Origin: Voacanga thouarsii
Taxonomy: Eukaryota; Streptophyta; Magnoliopsida; Gentianales; Apocynaceae
Direction of reading: 5' to 3'
NCBI GenBank assembly: GCA_026120185.1
Contig: JANUWF010002061.1
Span: 2,604,001-2,668,000 of the forward strand
DNA length: 64,000 nucleotides
Made by a program: the position numbers and the translations under genes. This document shows, piece by piece, positions 1 through 13,000 of this stretch. Below the pieces are notes generated by a model. That model did no database searches. It had not been told where the DNA came from and saw nothing but the letters and a program-made list of their open reading frames with translations. Within the stretch, counting starts at the first letter, position 1, and every line of letters begins with the position of its first letter.

Positions 1-201
1 AGCGAGCAAACAAATAAAAGAGACCGTCTCTCGGAATACAGTCTATTTGGTCGATGAATAAGTCTGGCTACAATTGATAGTGTAGGAGTTCGACTCTTGA
101 ATGGGCCAAGTGTTGTTCTCCTTGAGTGCATAGTGTACAAATTGTCACGAAGAACCCGAGGCCAAATGAGGCATAATCCACGGTTGGTAGAGTTCTCCCA
201 G

Positions 202-482
202 TCAATCTTGCCCATATTTGTCATGGCTGCAGTGAAGTCTTCTTGCCACTTCCTATCATCTGAGGCATCATTTTAGCTTCCAAGATTCGATTAATCAGGC
301 GGCCATGCTTGATAGTTGATACTTTCTTTTTTCCTACAGGGCTGTGACGGGTCTGTTCTTATTCGACTCCACAGTCATGGAAATGCGTCCTAATGAGCCC
401 AGCGGCAATTCCACCGTCGACATGGAGTGCCTTCTCCGCCCCATCCCAAACTATTGATTCCACGAAGGGGCAAGTGTTTTTG
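202..482 (+). repeat. Left arm of peroxidase inverted repeat
   Basis: This 281-bp arm pairs with 691-969. The two read as imperfect reverse complements, sharing for example the blocks around 281-300 and 440-470. The spacer is about 208 bp. A transcript through both arms would fold into one long hairpin. Confidence 0.8.
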
Positions 483-690
483 GAGAAGCCCACCACTGAA
501 GCCTCTGCAACGATGGGACTCACACTGGAAGAGATGACACTCTCCGGTCAGGTGCACACACCATTCGTCGCTTCCGCAGCGCATCATCCAGCAGAAGATT
601 ATATGACATGACCTTTTAACTCTACAAACCCAAGCCTTGATCCCCCTCTTGCTGCATGACTGAAGCTTCAAGCCTTGATTCCCTCTCCTA

Positions 691-969
691 CAAAAATACT
701 TCCCCTTCGCAGAATCAATAGCTTGGGATGAGGTGGCGAAAGCATTCCATATTGACTGTGGAATTGGCGAATTGCTGCTGGATTCATTAGGATGCATTTC
801 CATGACTGTGGAATCGATAAGAACAGAGCCGTCATAGCCCTGTTGGAAAAAGAAAGCATCAAACATGGCAGCCTGATTAATCGAATCTTGAAAGCTGAAA
901 TGATGCCTCAGATGACAGGAATTGGCAAGACGACTTCGCTGCAGCCATGATAAAGATGGGCAAGATTGA
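691..969 (-). repeat. Right arm of peroxidase inverted repeat
   Basis: Reverse-complement partner of 202-482. Differences are scattered substitutions and a few single-base indels, for example one extra base in the left arm at about 361 after GCDGSVL. The duplication is therefore old enough to have diverged but still pairs well. Confidence 0.8.
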
Positions 970-1081
970 TGTTCGACTGGAAATGGAGGTAAATATTTAG
1001 GTCACGTGGACAACTACATGGGATATTTTTACGTCAACCGAATTCACATGGGCTAAAACTTGTATAGAATAACTTAATATA

Positions 1082-1377
1082 TATTGTAAATTTAATTCAA
1101 AATAAAATCAGTAAATATAAAACGGTAAAGTAAAAATACTAGAGGAGGAGAGAAAAGAAAGAATCACTTAGATACGATTTTATTGATTGTTCGTTTGTTT
1201 ACATATGACTCCTATTATAGAGGTTTCGATACATCATCTGAAATGATAAGAAATGAATTTAATAAATGCTATCTTATCTCATCCATTAATAACCTTAGAA
1301 AAACGAACAATCACATTATCTTCAAGATAAATGGATAGAATAAAGAAAATGAATAGCCCCTTAATATTTTCATAACA
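1082..1377 (-). repeat. 3' LTR of copia copy 1
   Basis: 296 bp. Aligns along its whole length with 6522-6818 with about 9-10% mismatches, mostly transitions. One T of the TATA-like stretch present in the other LTR is missing. Confidence 0.9.
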
Positions 1378-1603
1378 CCCCCCGTTGAATGTTCATTTTC
1401 AACTACTTCAAAAAATGTCTCATTAAAAACCTTCATAAGAAAAACCCTGTGGGACAAAAACTTAGTGAAGAAAAAGAGTACACTTTCCGTTCTAGAGGGA
1501 ATACTGCCTCATTAAAAACCAGACTAAGAAAAAATTCAATAGAAAAAAAATCTTAGTTAAGGAAAAAGAGTACAATATACATACTCTGCTCTTAATAATA
1601 TCT

Positions 1604-4600
1604 TCAAAATAACTTTATGTCTTTCAACCGACGCATTCCAATTTTATGTACTAATTTTTCAAATGAAGCAGCCGGTAATGCCTTAGTGAATAAATCTGTC
1701 AGATTATCACATTATCGAATCTGTTGCACATCTATTTCATCTCTCTTTTGGAGTTCGTGAATAAAGAAAAATTTTGGTGAAATATATTTTGTCCTATCTC
1801 CTTTAATATATCCACATCTTAATTGAGTTATACAAGCTGCATTATCTTCATAGAGAAATATTAAAATTTCCTTTTCAGAAGGTAATTCACAATTTTCTCG
1901 GATATAATGGATCATTGATCTCAACTACACACATTCTCGACTTGTCTCATGAATAGCTATAATTTCAGCATAATTAGAAGAAGTAGCTGCTATAAATTAT
2001 TTTGTACAGCGCCATGATATAGTAGTACCACCACATGTAAATAAATAACCAGTTTGAGAACGTACTTTATATGGATCGGATAGATAACCAGCATCAGCAT
2101 ATCCAATCAACATTTGACTGGTTCTATTTGAATAAAATAATTCAAGATCCATTGTCCCTTGGAGATATCTTAGGACATGTTTAATCTCATTCCAATATCG
2201 TCGTGTTGGGGAAAAACTAAATATTGCTAATAAATTCACAGAAAATGTTATATCAGGTCTAGTATTATTAACAAAGTACATCAATGCGCCAATTGCACTG
2301 AGATATGGTACTTCAGGACCAAATAGTTCTTCATTATCTTCTCGAGGTCGAAAAAATCTTTATTTATATCTAACGACCTCACGACTATTGGAGAATTTAA
2401 TGGATGTGCTTTATTCATGTAAAACCTTTTAAGAACTTTTGTTGTATATGTTGATTGATGAATAAAAATACTATCTTCCAGATATTCAATTTGTAAACCA
2501 AGAAAAACTTGATTTTGCCAAAATCCTTAATTTCAAATTCTTGCTTCAGGCTATTTCTTGCCTTTTAGAGTTCTTCTGGAGTTTCAATAAAGTTAATATC
2601 ATCAACATATATCGGAAGTATTACAAAATCATATCCATATTTCTTAATAAAAATACATAGACATAGTGAATTATTTTTATATCCTGATTTCAATAAATAT
2701 TCATTTAGACGATTATATCACATGCATCCAGACTGCTTTAAGCCATATAATGACTTTTGTAATTGAATGGAATAATTTCCACAAGAATTAAAATTATATG
2801 CTTCAGGCATACTAAATCCTTCTGAAATTTTCATATAAATATCATTATCAAGGCTCTCATATAAATAAGCAGTCACAACATCCATTAGACGCATGTCAAT
2901 CTTTTCACGTACTACTAGACTCATAAGGTATTGGAGTGTAATTACATCCACTACAGGTGAATATGTTTCATCGTAATTAATACCCGATTTTTGTAAAAAA
3001 TCTTGTGCCACAAGTCATGCTTTATATCTCACAACTTCATTATTTTCATTTCGTTTTCACACAAATACCTATTTATAACCAATTGATTTTACACCTTCTG
3101 GTGTTCGGATTACAGGTCCAAAAACATCACGCTTTGCAAGTGAGTTTAACTCCGATTGAATCTCATCTTTCCATTTTAGCCAATTATTTCTATGATAGCA
3201 TTCTTCAACTGATGTTGGTTCAAGGTCCTTATTATCTTTTAACACTTCAAGTGCTATGTTATATGTAAAAACATCATTAATAGTTATTTCCGTCCGATTC
3301 CAACTTCTGTTAGAAGTTATATAATTAATAGATATCTCATTATTCTATTCACTATTTTCAGATATTTGGATCTTTTCATCAGTTTCCACTTGATCCCTTT
3401 TCTCTAATTCTTTAATTGGATCATTTTGATCATTTAATCATCTTTTCTTTCGAGGATTTTTATCTTTTGAACCAATGGGTCGTCCACGTTTTTTACGTGT
3501 TTTTTATTCAGTAGCTATATAAATTGTATTTTATCCTGCTAGGACTTCTATCCGAATAGAAGTATCTATAGTTGGAATATGCGATTTAGTTACCTTTGTA
3601 GAGTCAGCAAAAGAATCTGGCAATTGATTTGCAAGTCTTTACAAATGAATGATCTTTTGAACTTTTAGTTCACTTGCACTTGTGCGCGGATCTAAATAAT
3701 TTAGTGATGTTATCCAGGTAAGTTCCTTTTTATGTGGTTTATGTTCTCTCCCTAATTTAGGAAATAAAGTTTCATCAAAATGACAATCAGCAAATCTTAC
3801 TGTGAATACATCACATGTCAATGATTCAATGTATCTGGTTATAGAGGGAGAAACATATTCAATATATATCCTCAACCTTCTTTGATGACTCATTTTGATA
3901 CGTTGATTTGACGCTATCGGTACATACACAGCACACTCAAAAATTTTCAAATGAACAATATTTAGCTCGGAACCAAAAGCAATTGTAAGTGAGAAAATTT
4001 GTGATAACTTGTTGGCCTTATACTCACAAATACTGCAGCAAGCAAAATAGCATGTTCCTAAGCAGTTGTAGGGAGATTTGTTCTCATTAATAACGGTCTA
4101 ACAATTAATTGTAACCATTTAATGAATGATTCTGCTAGATCATTCTGAGTATGAACATGAGCTACTAGATGTTCAATAGTAATGCCAATTGACATGCAAT
4201 AACCATCAAAGGCTTGGGAGGAATATTCTTCAGCATTATCTAAACAGACCCTTTTGATAGGATAATTTGGAAATTGCACTCTTAAGCGAATTATTTGGAC
4301 AAACAATCTCGCAAATGCCAAATTGCGAGTTGATAATAAATTGACATGCGACCATCGAGTCAATTCATCAATTAAAATCATAAAGTATCTGAATTGCCCA
4401 CATGGTGAATTTATTGGTCCACATATATCGCCATGAATTCTTTCTAGAAATATTGGAGACTCAAACTCTACTTTTGTTGGAGATGGTTTAATAACCAATT
4501 TCCCTTGAGAACATGTAGCACATGAAAATTTATCAGATGTCAAAATCCTTTGACTTTTCAAAAGATGACCATGCGTATTTTCAATTATCCTTCGCATCAT

Positions 4601-5124
4601 AATAGCTCCTGAATGACCCAAACGGTCATGTCAAATAATAAATGTAGCAAAATCAGTAAATTTCTGAGTTACTGAATGATGCACTTCAATTGTATGGATA
4701 TTTGTGCTATATAGGCTAGCTGAAAGAGATGATAACTTTTCTAATAAAGATTTCTTACCCGACATTATTTGAGTAATACAGAGATACTCAAAACCATTTT
4801 CTTCCATTGTTTCAATGTGATATTCATTTCGGTGAATATCTTTAAAACTTAATAAATTTTTTCGAGATTTTGATAAAATAATGCTTTAGGACTAACAACA
4901 TTTATTCCTCCGGGTAATATAATATTAGTTCTTCCAGAGCCTTCAATCAACTTTACACTACCACTTATAGTATTAACATTTGTTTCTCCCATCTGCAGGT
5001 AAAAGAAATATTTTCTATCTTTCAATATGGTGTGTGTTGTATCACTGTCAATTAAACATATATCTTCAATGCCACTTGTGTATCCAGTAAGCGAAATAAT
5101 AGTCATCTGGGCATAACAAAACAT
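1604..5124 (-). pseudogene. pol pseudogene of copia copy 1 (PR-IN-RT-RNase H)
   Basis: The protease region is at 5124-4849; its active site reads I-D-S-D-T-T where the family has D-S-G, so the protease is inactivated. Integrase (4621-4058) keeps the catalytic pattern D (HGDICGP), D (LDNAEEY) and E (NDLAESF). RT starts near 3010, and the YVDD polymerase motif is on minus at about 2615-2600. RNase H covers about 2284-1604, with an in-frame stop at 1712 inside an otherwise conserved C-terminal stretch. At least six frame breaks separate these pieces. Confidence 0.85.
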
Positions 5125-5223
5125 TTATAAATTTAAATACTCAAATAATAAAAACTTTAAACACTAATTACTATTAAATGCCAAAAATATAAAATATAAA
5201 AGAAACATATTAAAAGTAAACTT

Positions 5224-6308
5224 CTAATTCTTCTGGACACTTCCATCACCAATTAAATGCTCAATTCTTCCTTCAGGATGCTCAAAGAAATCAATCATGT
5301 CCAAATGAGTTACATCAACATCAACATCGTCAAGGTTGGTATCATCATCATCATGAATAGAATGTTGTAGAGTAAAATTTGCTTCAACATTTTTACCTTT
5401 CTTCTCAATAGATGCTTGATACAGATCAACAAGGTGTTTTGCAGTACGACAGGTATGAAACCAACGACCTTTCATGCCACAACGATAATATTTATCGTCA
5501 TAATTTTTAGGAACATCATCATTTCCTTTTCCTTTCTCGTTAGTTTTTTGCCACTTCTGGTAGTTGTCATTATTTCTCGTAACTTTGTTTTGACTATTGC
5601 GATCATAATGAATATTTTTATCACAATCATATATTTGTCCATGGCCACGACCATATCCATGACCATAACCACGACCTCTTCCAGGGCCAAAATTACAAGT
5701 TCTAACATCATTCACTTTTGGGAATGGAGTAGAACATGTTGGTCGAGTTTCATGATTTTTCATTAATAGCTCATTATTTTGCTCAGCTATGAGAAGACAA
5801 AATATCAATTCTACATACTTCTTGAATCACTTTTCTTGATATTGCTGCTGCAGGAGCACATTTGAGGCATGAAAAGTAGAGAAAGTTTTTTCTAATATAT
5901 CCTCATTAGTAATATTTTCTCCACACAGTTTTAACTGCGAGCTAATTTTAAAAATAACAGAATTATACTCACTAACGGATTTAAAATCTTGTAATCGCAA
6001 GTGCATCCAGTCATACCGTACCTTTAGAATGACGATCATCTTCTGGTGATCAAACATTTCTTTCAAATTAGTCCACAAAATAAGTGAATTTTTCACGGTA
6101 AGGTATTCAACCTTTAAGTCATCATGAAGATGATGGCGAAGAAAAATTATAGTTTTAGCATCATTTTGTGATGATGATGTATTTCTTTCTACAATGGTAT
6201 CTGTCAAACCCATTGGGCTAAATGCATTTCAGCATCTAGTGTCCAAGATAAATAGTTTTTCCCAATAAGATTAAGGGCTGCAAACTCAAGTTTGGTGAGA
6301 TTTGCCAT
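5224..6308 (-). pseudogene. gag pseudogene of copia copy 1
   Basis: The start MANLTKLEF at 6308 matches the gag start of copy 2. A small deletion at about 6215 breaks the frame after MHL. The capsid-like part continues to about 5830 and is broken again before a region rich in Gly-Arg repeats. The nucleocapsid zinc knuckle (CX2CX4HX4C) is damaged: its first cysteine is tyrosine (Y-Y-R-C-G-M-K-G). The C-terminus LIGDGSVQKN is followed by a stop at 5224. Confidence 0.85.
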
Positions 6309-6521
6309 GTGAATACAAAATCAAATAGAAAAAGTACCAACCTTCCTCTTTTGTTTTAGAAAATTAAAAAAAAAAAAAAACAGACTTCTTGATTGCATGG
6401 ATCGAAAAAGAACTTCGATGGTGTTAGTTTGGTTATCACCTTCAATAGCACAACTTCAATAGTGTCACCGTGGTTATAATATTCAGTAAAACAACTTCGG
6501 TAGAGTCTCGTGCTGATAACG

Positions 6522-6818
6522 TGTTGTGAATTTGATTCAAAATAGAATCAGTAAATATAAAACTGTAAAGTAAATATGTTAGAAGATGAGAGAAAAGAGA
6601 GAATCACATAAATACGATTTCATTGATTGTTCGTTTGTTTACATATGACCCCTATTTATAGAGATTTCGATACATCATCGGAAAGGATAAGAAATGAATT
6701 TAATAAATGCTATCTTATTTCATCCATTAATAATCTTAGAAAAACGAACGGTCACATTATCTTCAAGATAAATAGATAGAATGAAGAAAATAAACAGCCA
6801 CTTAATATTTTCGTAACA
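6522..6818 (-). repeat. 5' LTR of copia copy 1
   Basis: 297 bp with intact TGTT...AACA ends. On minus it carries a TATA-box-like CTATAAATAG at 6661-6652, the probable promoter of the element. It is followed by the ATATA target duplication. Confidence 0.9.
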
Positions 6819-6823
6819 ATATA

Positions 6824-9800
6824 ATATTTTTATATTTATAAATTATATTCACATGGAAGAGTTGTATCATATATTTATTTATTTTAAAATATTTATTTAT
6901 GAAATATTTTTATTTTATTTTAAAATATTTATATATATACATATATATATTTACAATTAATGATTAGTTTCTTCCTATTATACTTTTATTTATTTTAACT
7001 CAACTACACAACTTTTCAAAACTCTTCTTTCTTCTTATTTCTTGAGAAATTTCACTAACCAATAGTTATTATATTTTTAATATGAGTAGAATATAAATTT
7101 TATCTAAATTGTTATTATTTTCAACACCATTAACCAGTGTACAAAAAATTTCATGAATAAGTATTTTGAAACGGAGTAAATAACTTGTAATATATGTAAT
7201 ACAATCGAAACTTGTAATTTACATAGACTGAATCTGTATAAGAATTTTCGTATATGACTTCGTAGTTGCGTTGTTCTTTTCCTTTGTCTATTCCCAGCAT
7301 TTTTCTTGTTTATTCCAACCCCTAATTAATATATGCCAAACAGATGACCGCTGAGGTTTCATCTTCATAATTTGAATGCAAAGAGATGCAGCCCAGAGTT
7401 TGTTCAATGCTCAAAGTGAGATGATGAATTAGAATGATGGCTTTAAATTCAATTTATAACTGATGGCTAACAGTCTACATTTTTGTTGGGGGCAACTCCC
7501 GCCATACGGGCTCCTAACCTGCCAGTTGTGGTTTCGGCCTTATACTATGGGTCTACATCTTAGGAGGCTTTAGTGCGCAGAAGAGCCAGGAGGAAGTTCT
7601 CACCGACATCGTTATTGGGCCAACGTATAAACCTTTATTGCAGGCCCTAGACTTCAAAGTGGAGCTCCTTTCTAGCTGTGCAAACCGGCATGATAGTTCG
7701 GACATCGGCAGACCAAAATTTTAATGACGTCACAAATAAACTCCATATTATCTCTTTTTTTTTCTTTTTTTTTTTGGGTTCAGACACTCGCACAGTTTCT
7801 TTTTCTTTGGTCGTGTAATATAATTTAATTGTTAGCCAGTTTAACATATGGAGACCAGGAAGCCTTTGTGTAAGCATCACGAATGAACAGGCTTTGGTGA
7901 CAAATCCCTTTTTAGGTCGAATCTTTTGGCGACAGATTAAAATCAAAACCTTTGAACCTTTAAACACTCCAATTTTACCTGCCAAACACCACAAAAAAGG
8001 TACTGCTAGTAGAATCATCAACCAAGCCACAAAGTACAATTTTCCACAAATTTGTTTCCGGGTTGGAATCCCCCATAAAGAGGGCATCACATCTTTCCAC
8101 AGCCTCTAAACACTTGCCTCCTGTATCAAGCAACGAAGATCCCCGACGCTTTTTTTCCTTTCCTTTTCAGGAATTTCGGAAACCAGGAATTAGAATCCGC
8201 CCGCCAAAAAACAGAGTTTCAACTGTTTATCCCATTAGAAAAACACAACTGTTCAATCATTTTAATTACTAAAGAACTCAGAATGAGCATAGCTACTTTT
8301 CAGCCAATACAAAATGCTTGCTGCTTCCGCATGGCATTGAAAAATGCGAAGGATGATAACCAGGCTACACAATTCAACCATTCCGAGAACTGCATTTTTG
8401 AATAGTCTAAATCCAAAAGATGACTGGTGCATCACAAATATCATTGCCAGCAATGTACAGTTCTCAGCATAACAAATCACGCAGAGAAATTAGCAAGTTT
8501 TTCCACAAAAAGGGAGTAAATGATTGAAATCAGCAAATAACCAGAGATTCGAACTAGGGAAGTATTCATCCTCCCACTTGTCATCATCCCCGATATGATA
8601 GATCTCTGTCTGGAATTGCCTTTCATTAGGTCATTGCATAACCTAAGTTCCCAACGATTTGCCCTGCCAAATAAAATATAAGTAACCACAAGGCCAATGA
8701 GCAAAACACAGACAATTATTGAGCAATCAGCTTTTCAAGCCCGCAAACAAGTACATCAAGCATGACATCAAACAATTGTGAATCCCCTCCTCCCTCCTCC
8801 CCTTTGGTATTGTAAATTGTAACTCACCACTCTTTTATCCCAAGGAAAATGCAACTTCACATAACATCTTTCAGTTTTCTATTTCATTAACATTTTATTA
8901 GAAAAATAATGGAAATCAATCAACATTTGGATATTTCAAGACAGTGAATCTCAACCATTTTAGAGTCATCCTGAAAATTTGGCAAAGCCTGGAAAATAAA
9001 ACATAAAATAGGCACTTCCAAAATCCGGAGGCTTAGACAATTTCTCAAAATTTGCCAGAATTCGAGGGAGTGAAGTTATTTATAAGAAAGATATCAGAAT
9101 CACTAATTGCCGTCACATTCTCCACATATAGCTTATATGAACACAAAATTAAACTCATGAACCTACTCTTGATGGCACTTTGGTACATTTCAAAGCTGTC
9201 ATAAATTACATAAATAGAATCTGCGGCAGCAATTCTCCTTGCCAACCACCCCCCCCCCCCCCAAAAAAAGGAACAGTGGTAAGCAAACATGTAATTCACA
9301 ATGCATGAAAGATTGTGTATAGCCTACAGGCGCACAGTAGTCAAGGAGGTTGGCCAGATATTGGCCTATCAGTTTAACCAGCTTTGCCGACATACTGTTT
9401 TTGACCATTGACATGTCAACGATGGGACAAATGTCCTAAAGCCATTATAAAAACTTTTTCACGAATATCCATAAGATCCTAGTTTTTCCACATCACCCCT
9501 TCATTCTTATCATGATTCCTTCTCATACTCCAGTTTCACAATGGATATATTCAAACCAAATTACCCATTTTTTCCCCTCACAAGTAGATTAAATATAGAA
9601 AATACATGACAAAGATCAAATTATATTGTACCAATTGGTCGGCCAGAAAGGATAAAAAGCAGAAATTCAAGACAAAACAGTCAAACACCAATAAAAGAAG
9701 ACTACATCCACACAAAACGGCATACAGTCGGAGATGACAACAGCAAATCATGGGAAGATCATACCAAACTCTGAATATATGCTTCTAAAGAAAATGGCAA

Positions 9801-10046
9801 CTAAATATAAACAACTCAGCTGTACTTTGCATTATGTAGTCACTGTCATAGCAGAACTTAACTTGCTAGCATTACAAGATTCAAAGCTAGCAACACAGAT
9901 GTTGGGAAGCCAGAGCAAGCAGAGTTCCATTTCTAAAAGCTACACTTCAAGTTTTTTTTGTACTGAATCCCAAACACCAGTATCAAACACAAACAGTTAA
10001 GAATAGACAATTTGAATTCTTCAAATACCGAGTTTTAAGTTACTTA
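6824..10046. other. Spacer between copia copy 1 and the coiled-coil gene
   Basis: 6824-7400 is AT-rich with nothing recognisable. 7490-7700 is GC-richer but matches no family I know. On minus there are exon-like pieces. An acceptor at about 8665 precedes a stretch whose third frame reads IYHIGDDDKWEDEYFPSSNL at about 8616-8557. Another stretch at about 8150-7960 contains GDSNPETNLWKIVLCGLVDD followed by a possible donor. They may be 3' UTR exons of the coiled-coil gene, a decayed gene, or chance. A run of 14 C followed by 7 A is at 9249-9269. Confidence 0.4.
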
Positions 10047-13000
10047 CTATCTCCTAGAACTTGTAGCAGCACCAGTTGTCCTGGCAGAAGCACAATTTCA
10101 ACAGATTACCAAGATTACTCAAATAACAAGAATAAAATTTGCATAGGTCAGTTCACATGTGTTTAACCCCCCCCCAAAAAAAAAAAAAAAATACCTGCCC
10201 TGCTGTTTTCCAACTACATTAGCACTGGTTCTCCAATGATTTGAACCCTTGTTTGGGGAGCTGCCAAAGTCGTTTTTGTCAGAATTTGACCCGTTTCCAA
10301 CTGCCAACACAACAGCTTGGCCAGGCCTAGTCTCAGAGCCATTCACTTCCAAGTGATCCTTCGACTTGCTTAAAATTTTTACATTTGGTATACCTCCAGC
10401 AATATTAAAAGAAACACCATTTGAAGGTGGGTTCTTCATCGCTGACAACTGAACAGGATTGTCCGCAGCATTTGGAGGTCTGGAGGCCACATACTCCTTA
10501 AACATACTGCTGTCAGATTTCCCCGAATTGGACTCAACTGATGGGGCTTTCTTCAAGCGATGAGACTGTGCCATAGGAGTCACAGCAACAGAAGGTAACA
10601 CAGACGAGTACGAAGGTGTGGCAGCTGCAGCAGCAGCAACTTTAGCCACAGCTGCAGTAGCAGCTATTATTTCTTGAGCACCATCTCGAAGTTGAATGCA
10701 ATCACCTTCAATTACAAATAACTGAAATATAGGAATTAGGTTACTTGAATAAAATAGAGCACCCACAAAAATCAAATTTGAAGAATGAAATACGTACCTC
10801 AGGATGACTAGACACAAATTCATCAAGCTTTCCATACTTCTTCTTATAGTCATGCCAATGTAGAGGGGCAATCATTTTACCAAGTCTATTTGGAAGCTGG
10901 ACAGTCGGGGAAACATGAGAACACATGTACCATAAACCAAAAAGGAATTGAAAATATGAGACATAGTTTTCCTTACGTTGATTGAAAAGAGATACAAATT
11001 CAGATAACTTACTGTTGAACTAATGCGAATTCTACCACCAGGTGGGATTGTACGTACAATGCAAGCCAGTAAAGATCTTTCTTCAAGTAGTGGTGTCTCT
11101 GCCAACTTCCCAGTTGCAACAGTATTTTTCTGGCTAGCAGAAGCAAATGATTCAGAGGAAACCACATCGGAGGCAACAGTTCTTTCACTGAAATTTCCAA
11201 CGTGATTTGCTTCTTCAGAAGAAGACATATTAGAAGTAGAACCAGGTCTTTCCACCATTAAACCTTGGGCCTCTAATGAGTTGGCATGCTTCTCCTGTCC
11301 CAGTCAAGCAAATAATATTAGCACAGTGTTCAGAATTTCTTTTCCCAAGACTGGCAAAACAAAGCATAAATTAGGCAAGAAAAATGTGAATCCCATGACA
11401 ATACAAAACCACAGAAGGAATACCTTGTCGTCATTACTGTGTTCAATGGAGTCCAATCCCAAAGCATCATGAAACTGGGCAGAAATTTGCTGCAAGCTCT
11501 GCTGGGATTGGGCTTCAGCCAAATAGCTTTTATCTAGTGAATCAAGGACCTGAAAAAGTTTGTGGTGTATCAAAATGAGCATGCAAATTTAACAATGAAT
11601 TATAATCAATTCATTTATACTGTAGAATAATGTAGATAAATATGAAAGGCAATAGATTGAAGTATACAAATAATTACAGTTATAAGCAACAAACCTGCCC
11701 ATCAACATTTGACGATGGAACAGAATGAGGCTCCATTCCTTGGCTGATTTTGGCATTTAAATAATCTGGATGAATAACCTGACCATTCACAGAGGATTCA
11801 TAATCATAATTGGTTTCTGCCCTCAACAAGGTTGGTTCAGTTTGTAGAGAAGAATGTTGATCTTGAGGTGGCATCTGTGCACCCTCTGAGACAGCCTGGA
11901 AGACAAAAGCAGAAATTAACAGTCAGGCAGGTACAATCGTGCTAAAACAGGCTCTAATATAGAACATATTACCACCTGTGGGTTATGCCAATGCTGAAGA
12001 GGTGACATTACTGGCATTGAATGAAAATGTCCAACATGAGATTGGGGAACCTGTGATGGCACAGAATGAGGTACACCTTGCTGATGCATCATGAAAGGGT
12101 GTAAAGCAGACACCTGTCCAGGTGGAATGTAGGTTGGCATCCCAAGTAGGGATGAAGGAGCAAAGGGGACTCCATGGACATGTTCAGTCTAGTAATAGAA
12201 GGCAGCGGAACAAAGACTTAGAATTTGGATAGAATCAAAAGAGACAAGAGATCACACAATCTACAATCAACAGAGAACTTCCAATACTTATTTAGTTGAT
12301 AAATGCAGAAAAGTATATTCCAGAAAATCCACAAAGGAAATCGAATGTCTTCTATTGTGTGAAGCGCAAATCCCACAGAAATCATCAAATTGAGTGGAAA
12401 GGTCACTACACATGAAATTACATTCACTCTAGAATGACAATGTCATTACAGAAGTAGAAAGGCCACTACAACCTAGGAAGAAATAAAAATTTCAAGCATT
12501 AAGTATAAAATCAATTTTATTGCTAGTTGAACATTAAAGATGTACCCAAAATTCAAAATTCCCGTATCAATTAATCTCTTTCTCACATGTGCTTTCAAGA
12601 TATGCTTCTTGTGCCTTAAATATAGTAGATAATGAACAAAGACTCTGACAAGTAGCTTCTATTAATAAAAGATCACCAAGAACAGTAGAAAAGGATTTAC
12701 CAATACATAATGGAAAGTGAAAACCTGAATTTCTAATGATATTGAGCTCTCTTGGATAACAGAGGTAAAAACCCAGTCACACATATATGTAAGTGGACCA
12801 AGGAGACAAAACTTGATCCATTTACCTATTAAGTGCAGGGATTTCAGCATGTTACTATTGTATAACAACGCTCAAAGCATATTCCAGTGCATCTACAAGT
12901 TGATTAGTTTAAAAAAAAAAAAAACATATTAATCATTTCTCAAATGAACTGTACCCACCAGAATGATCTTTAATGGGCATGCACATTCAAATTGCAGTCA

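Larger units (their letters stand above)
202..969. pseudogene. Class III peroxidase pseudogene pieces arranged as an inverted repeat
   Basis: Class III peroxidases are secreted haem enzymes that oxidise phenolics with H2O2. Here only fragments remain, on both strands. On plus, a splice acceptor at about 340 is followed by GCDGSVLI, the exon-2 start of this family. Further right (511-610) are GLTLEEM and, in a shifted frame, AHTIRRF...RLYD, the proximal-histidine region. On minus, from about 850 leftward, a second acceptor is followed by GYDGSVLIDS. The C-terminal signature D-A-S-D-D-R-x-W-Q-x-D-F-x-A-A-M-x-x-M-G-K-I occurs twice, pointing outward: minus at about 205-270 and plus at about 902-969. 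Frameshifts, missing exons and the head-to-head order exclude a working enzyme. Intron acceptors show the pieces came from genomic DNA, not from a processed mRNA. Confidence 0.8.
1082..6818 (-). mobile_element. Ty1/copia LTR retrotransposon, copy 1 (old, defective)
   Basis: A full-length element of 5737 bp with both LTRs, starting TGTT and ending AACA. The left TG has mutated to TA. It is flanked by the 5-bp target duplication ATATA at 1077-1081 and 6819-6823. On minus the order is gag, protease, integrase, reverse transcriptase, RNase H, which is the copia order. Next to the 5' LTR (right side) the minus strand reads TTATCAGCACGAG, the probable primer-binding site. Next to the 3' LTR is a run of six C (1378-1383), read as G on the coding strand, the likely polypurine tract. 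By hand count the LTRs differ at about 28 of 296 sites, so the insertion is old. Several frameshifts and stops make it non-autonomous. Confidence 0.93.

Noticed and set aside
5416..5766. Plus-strand frame rich in Ile/Thr within copia copy 1
   Set aside because: Antisense shadow of the gag Gly/Arg-rich region.
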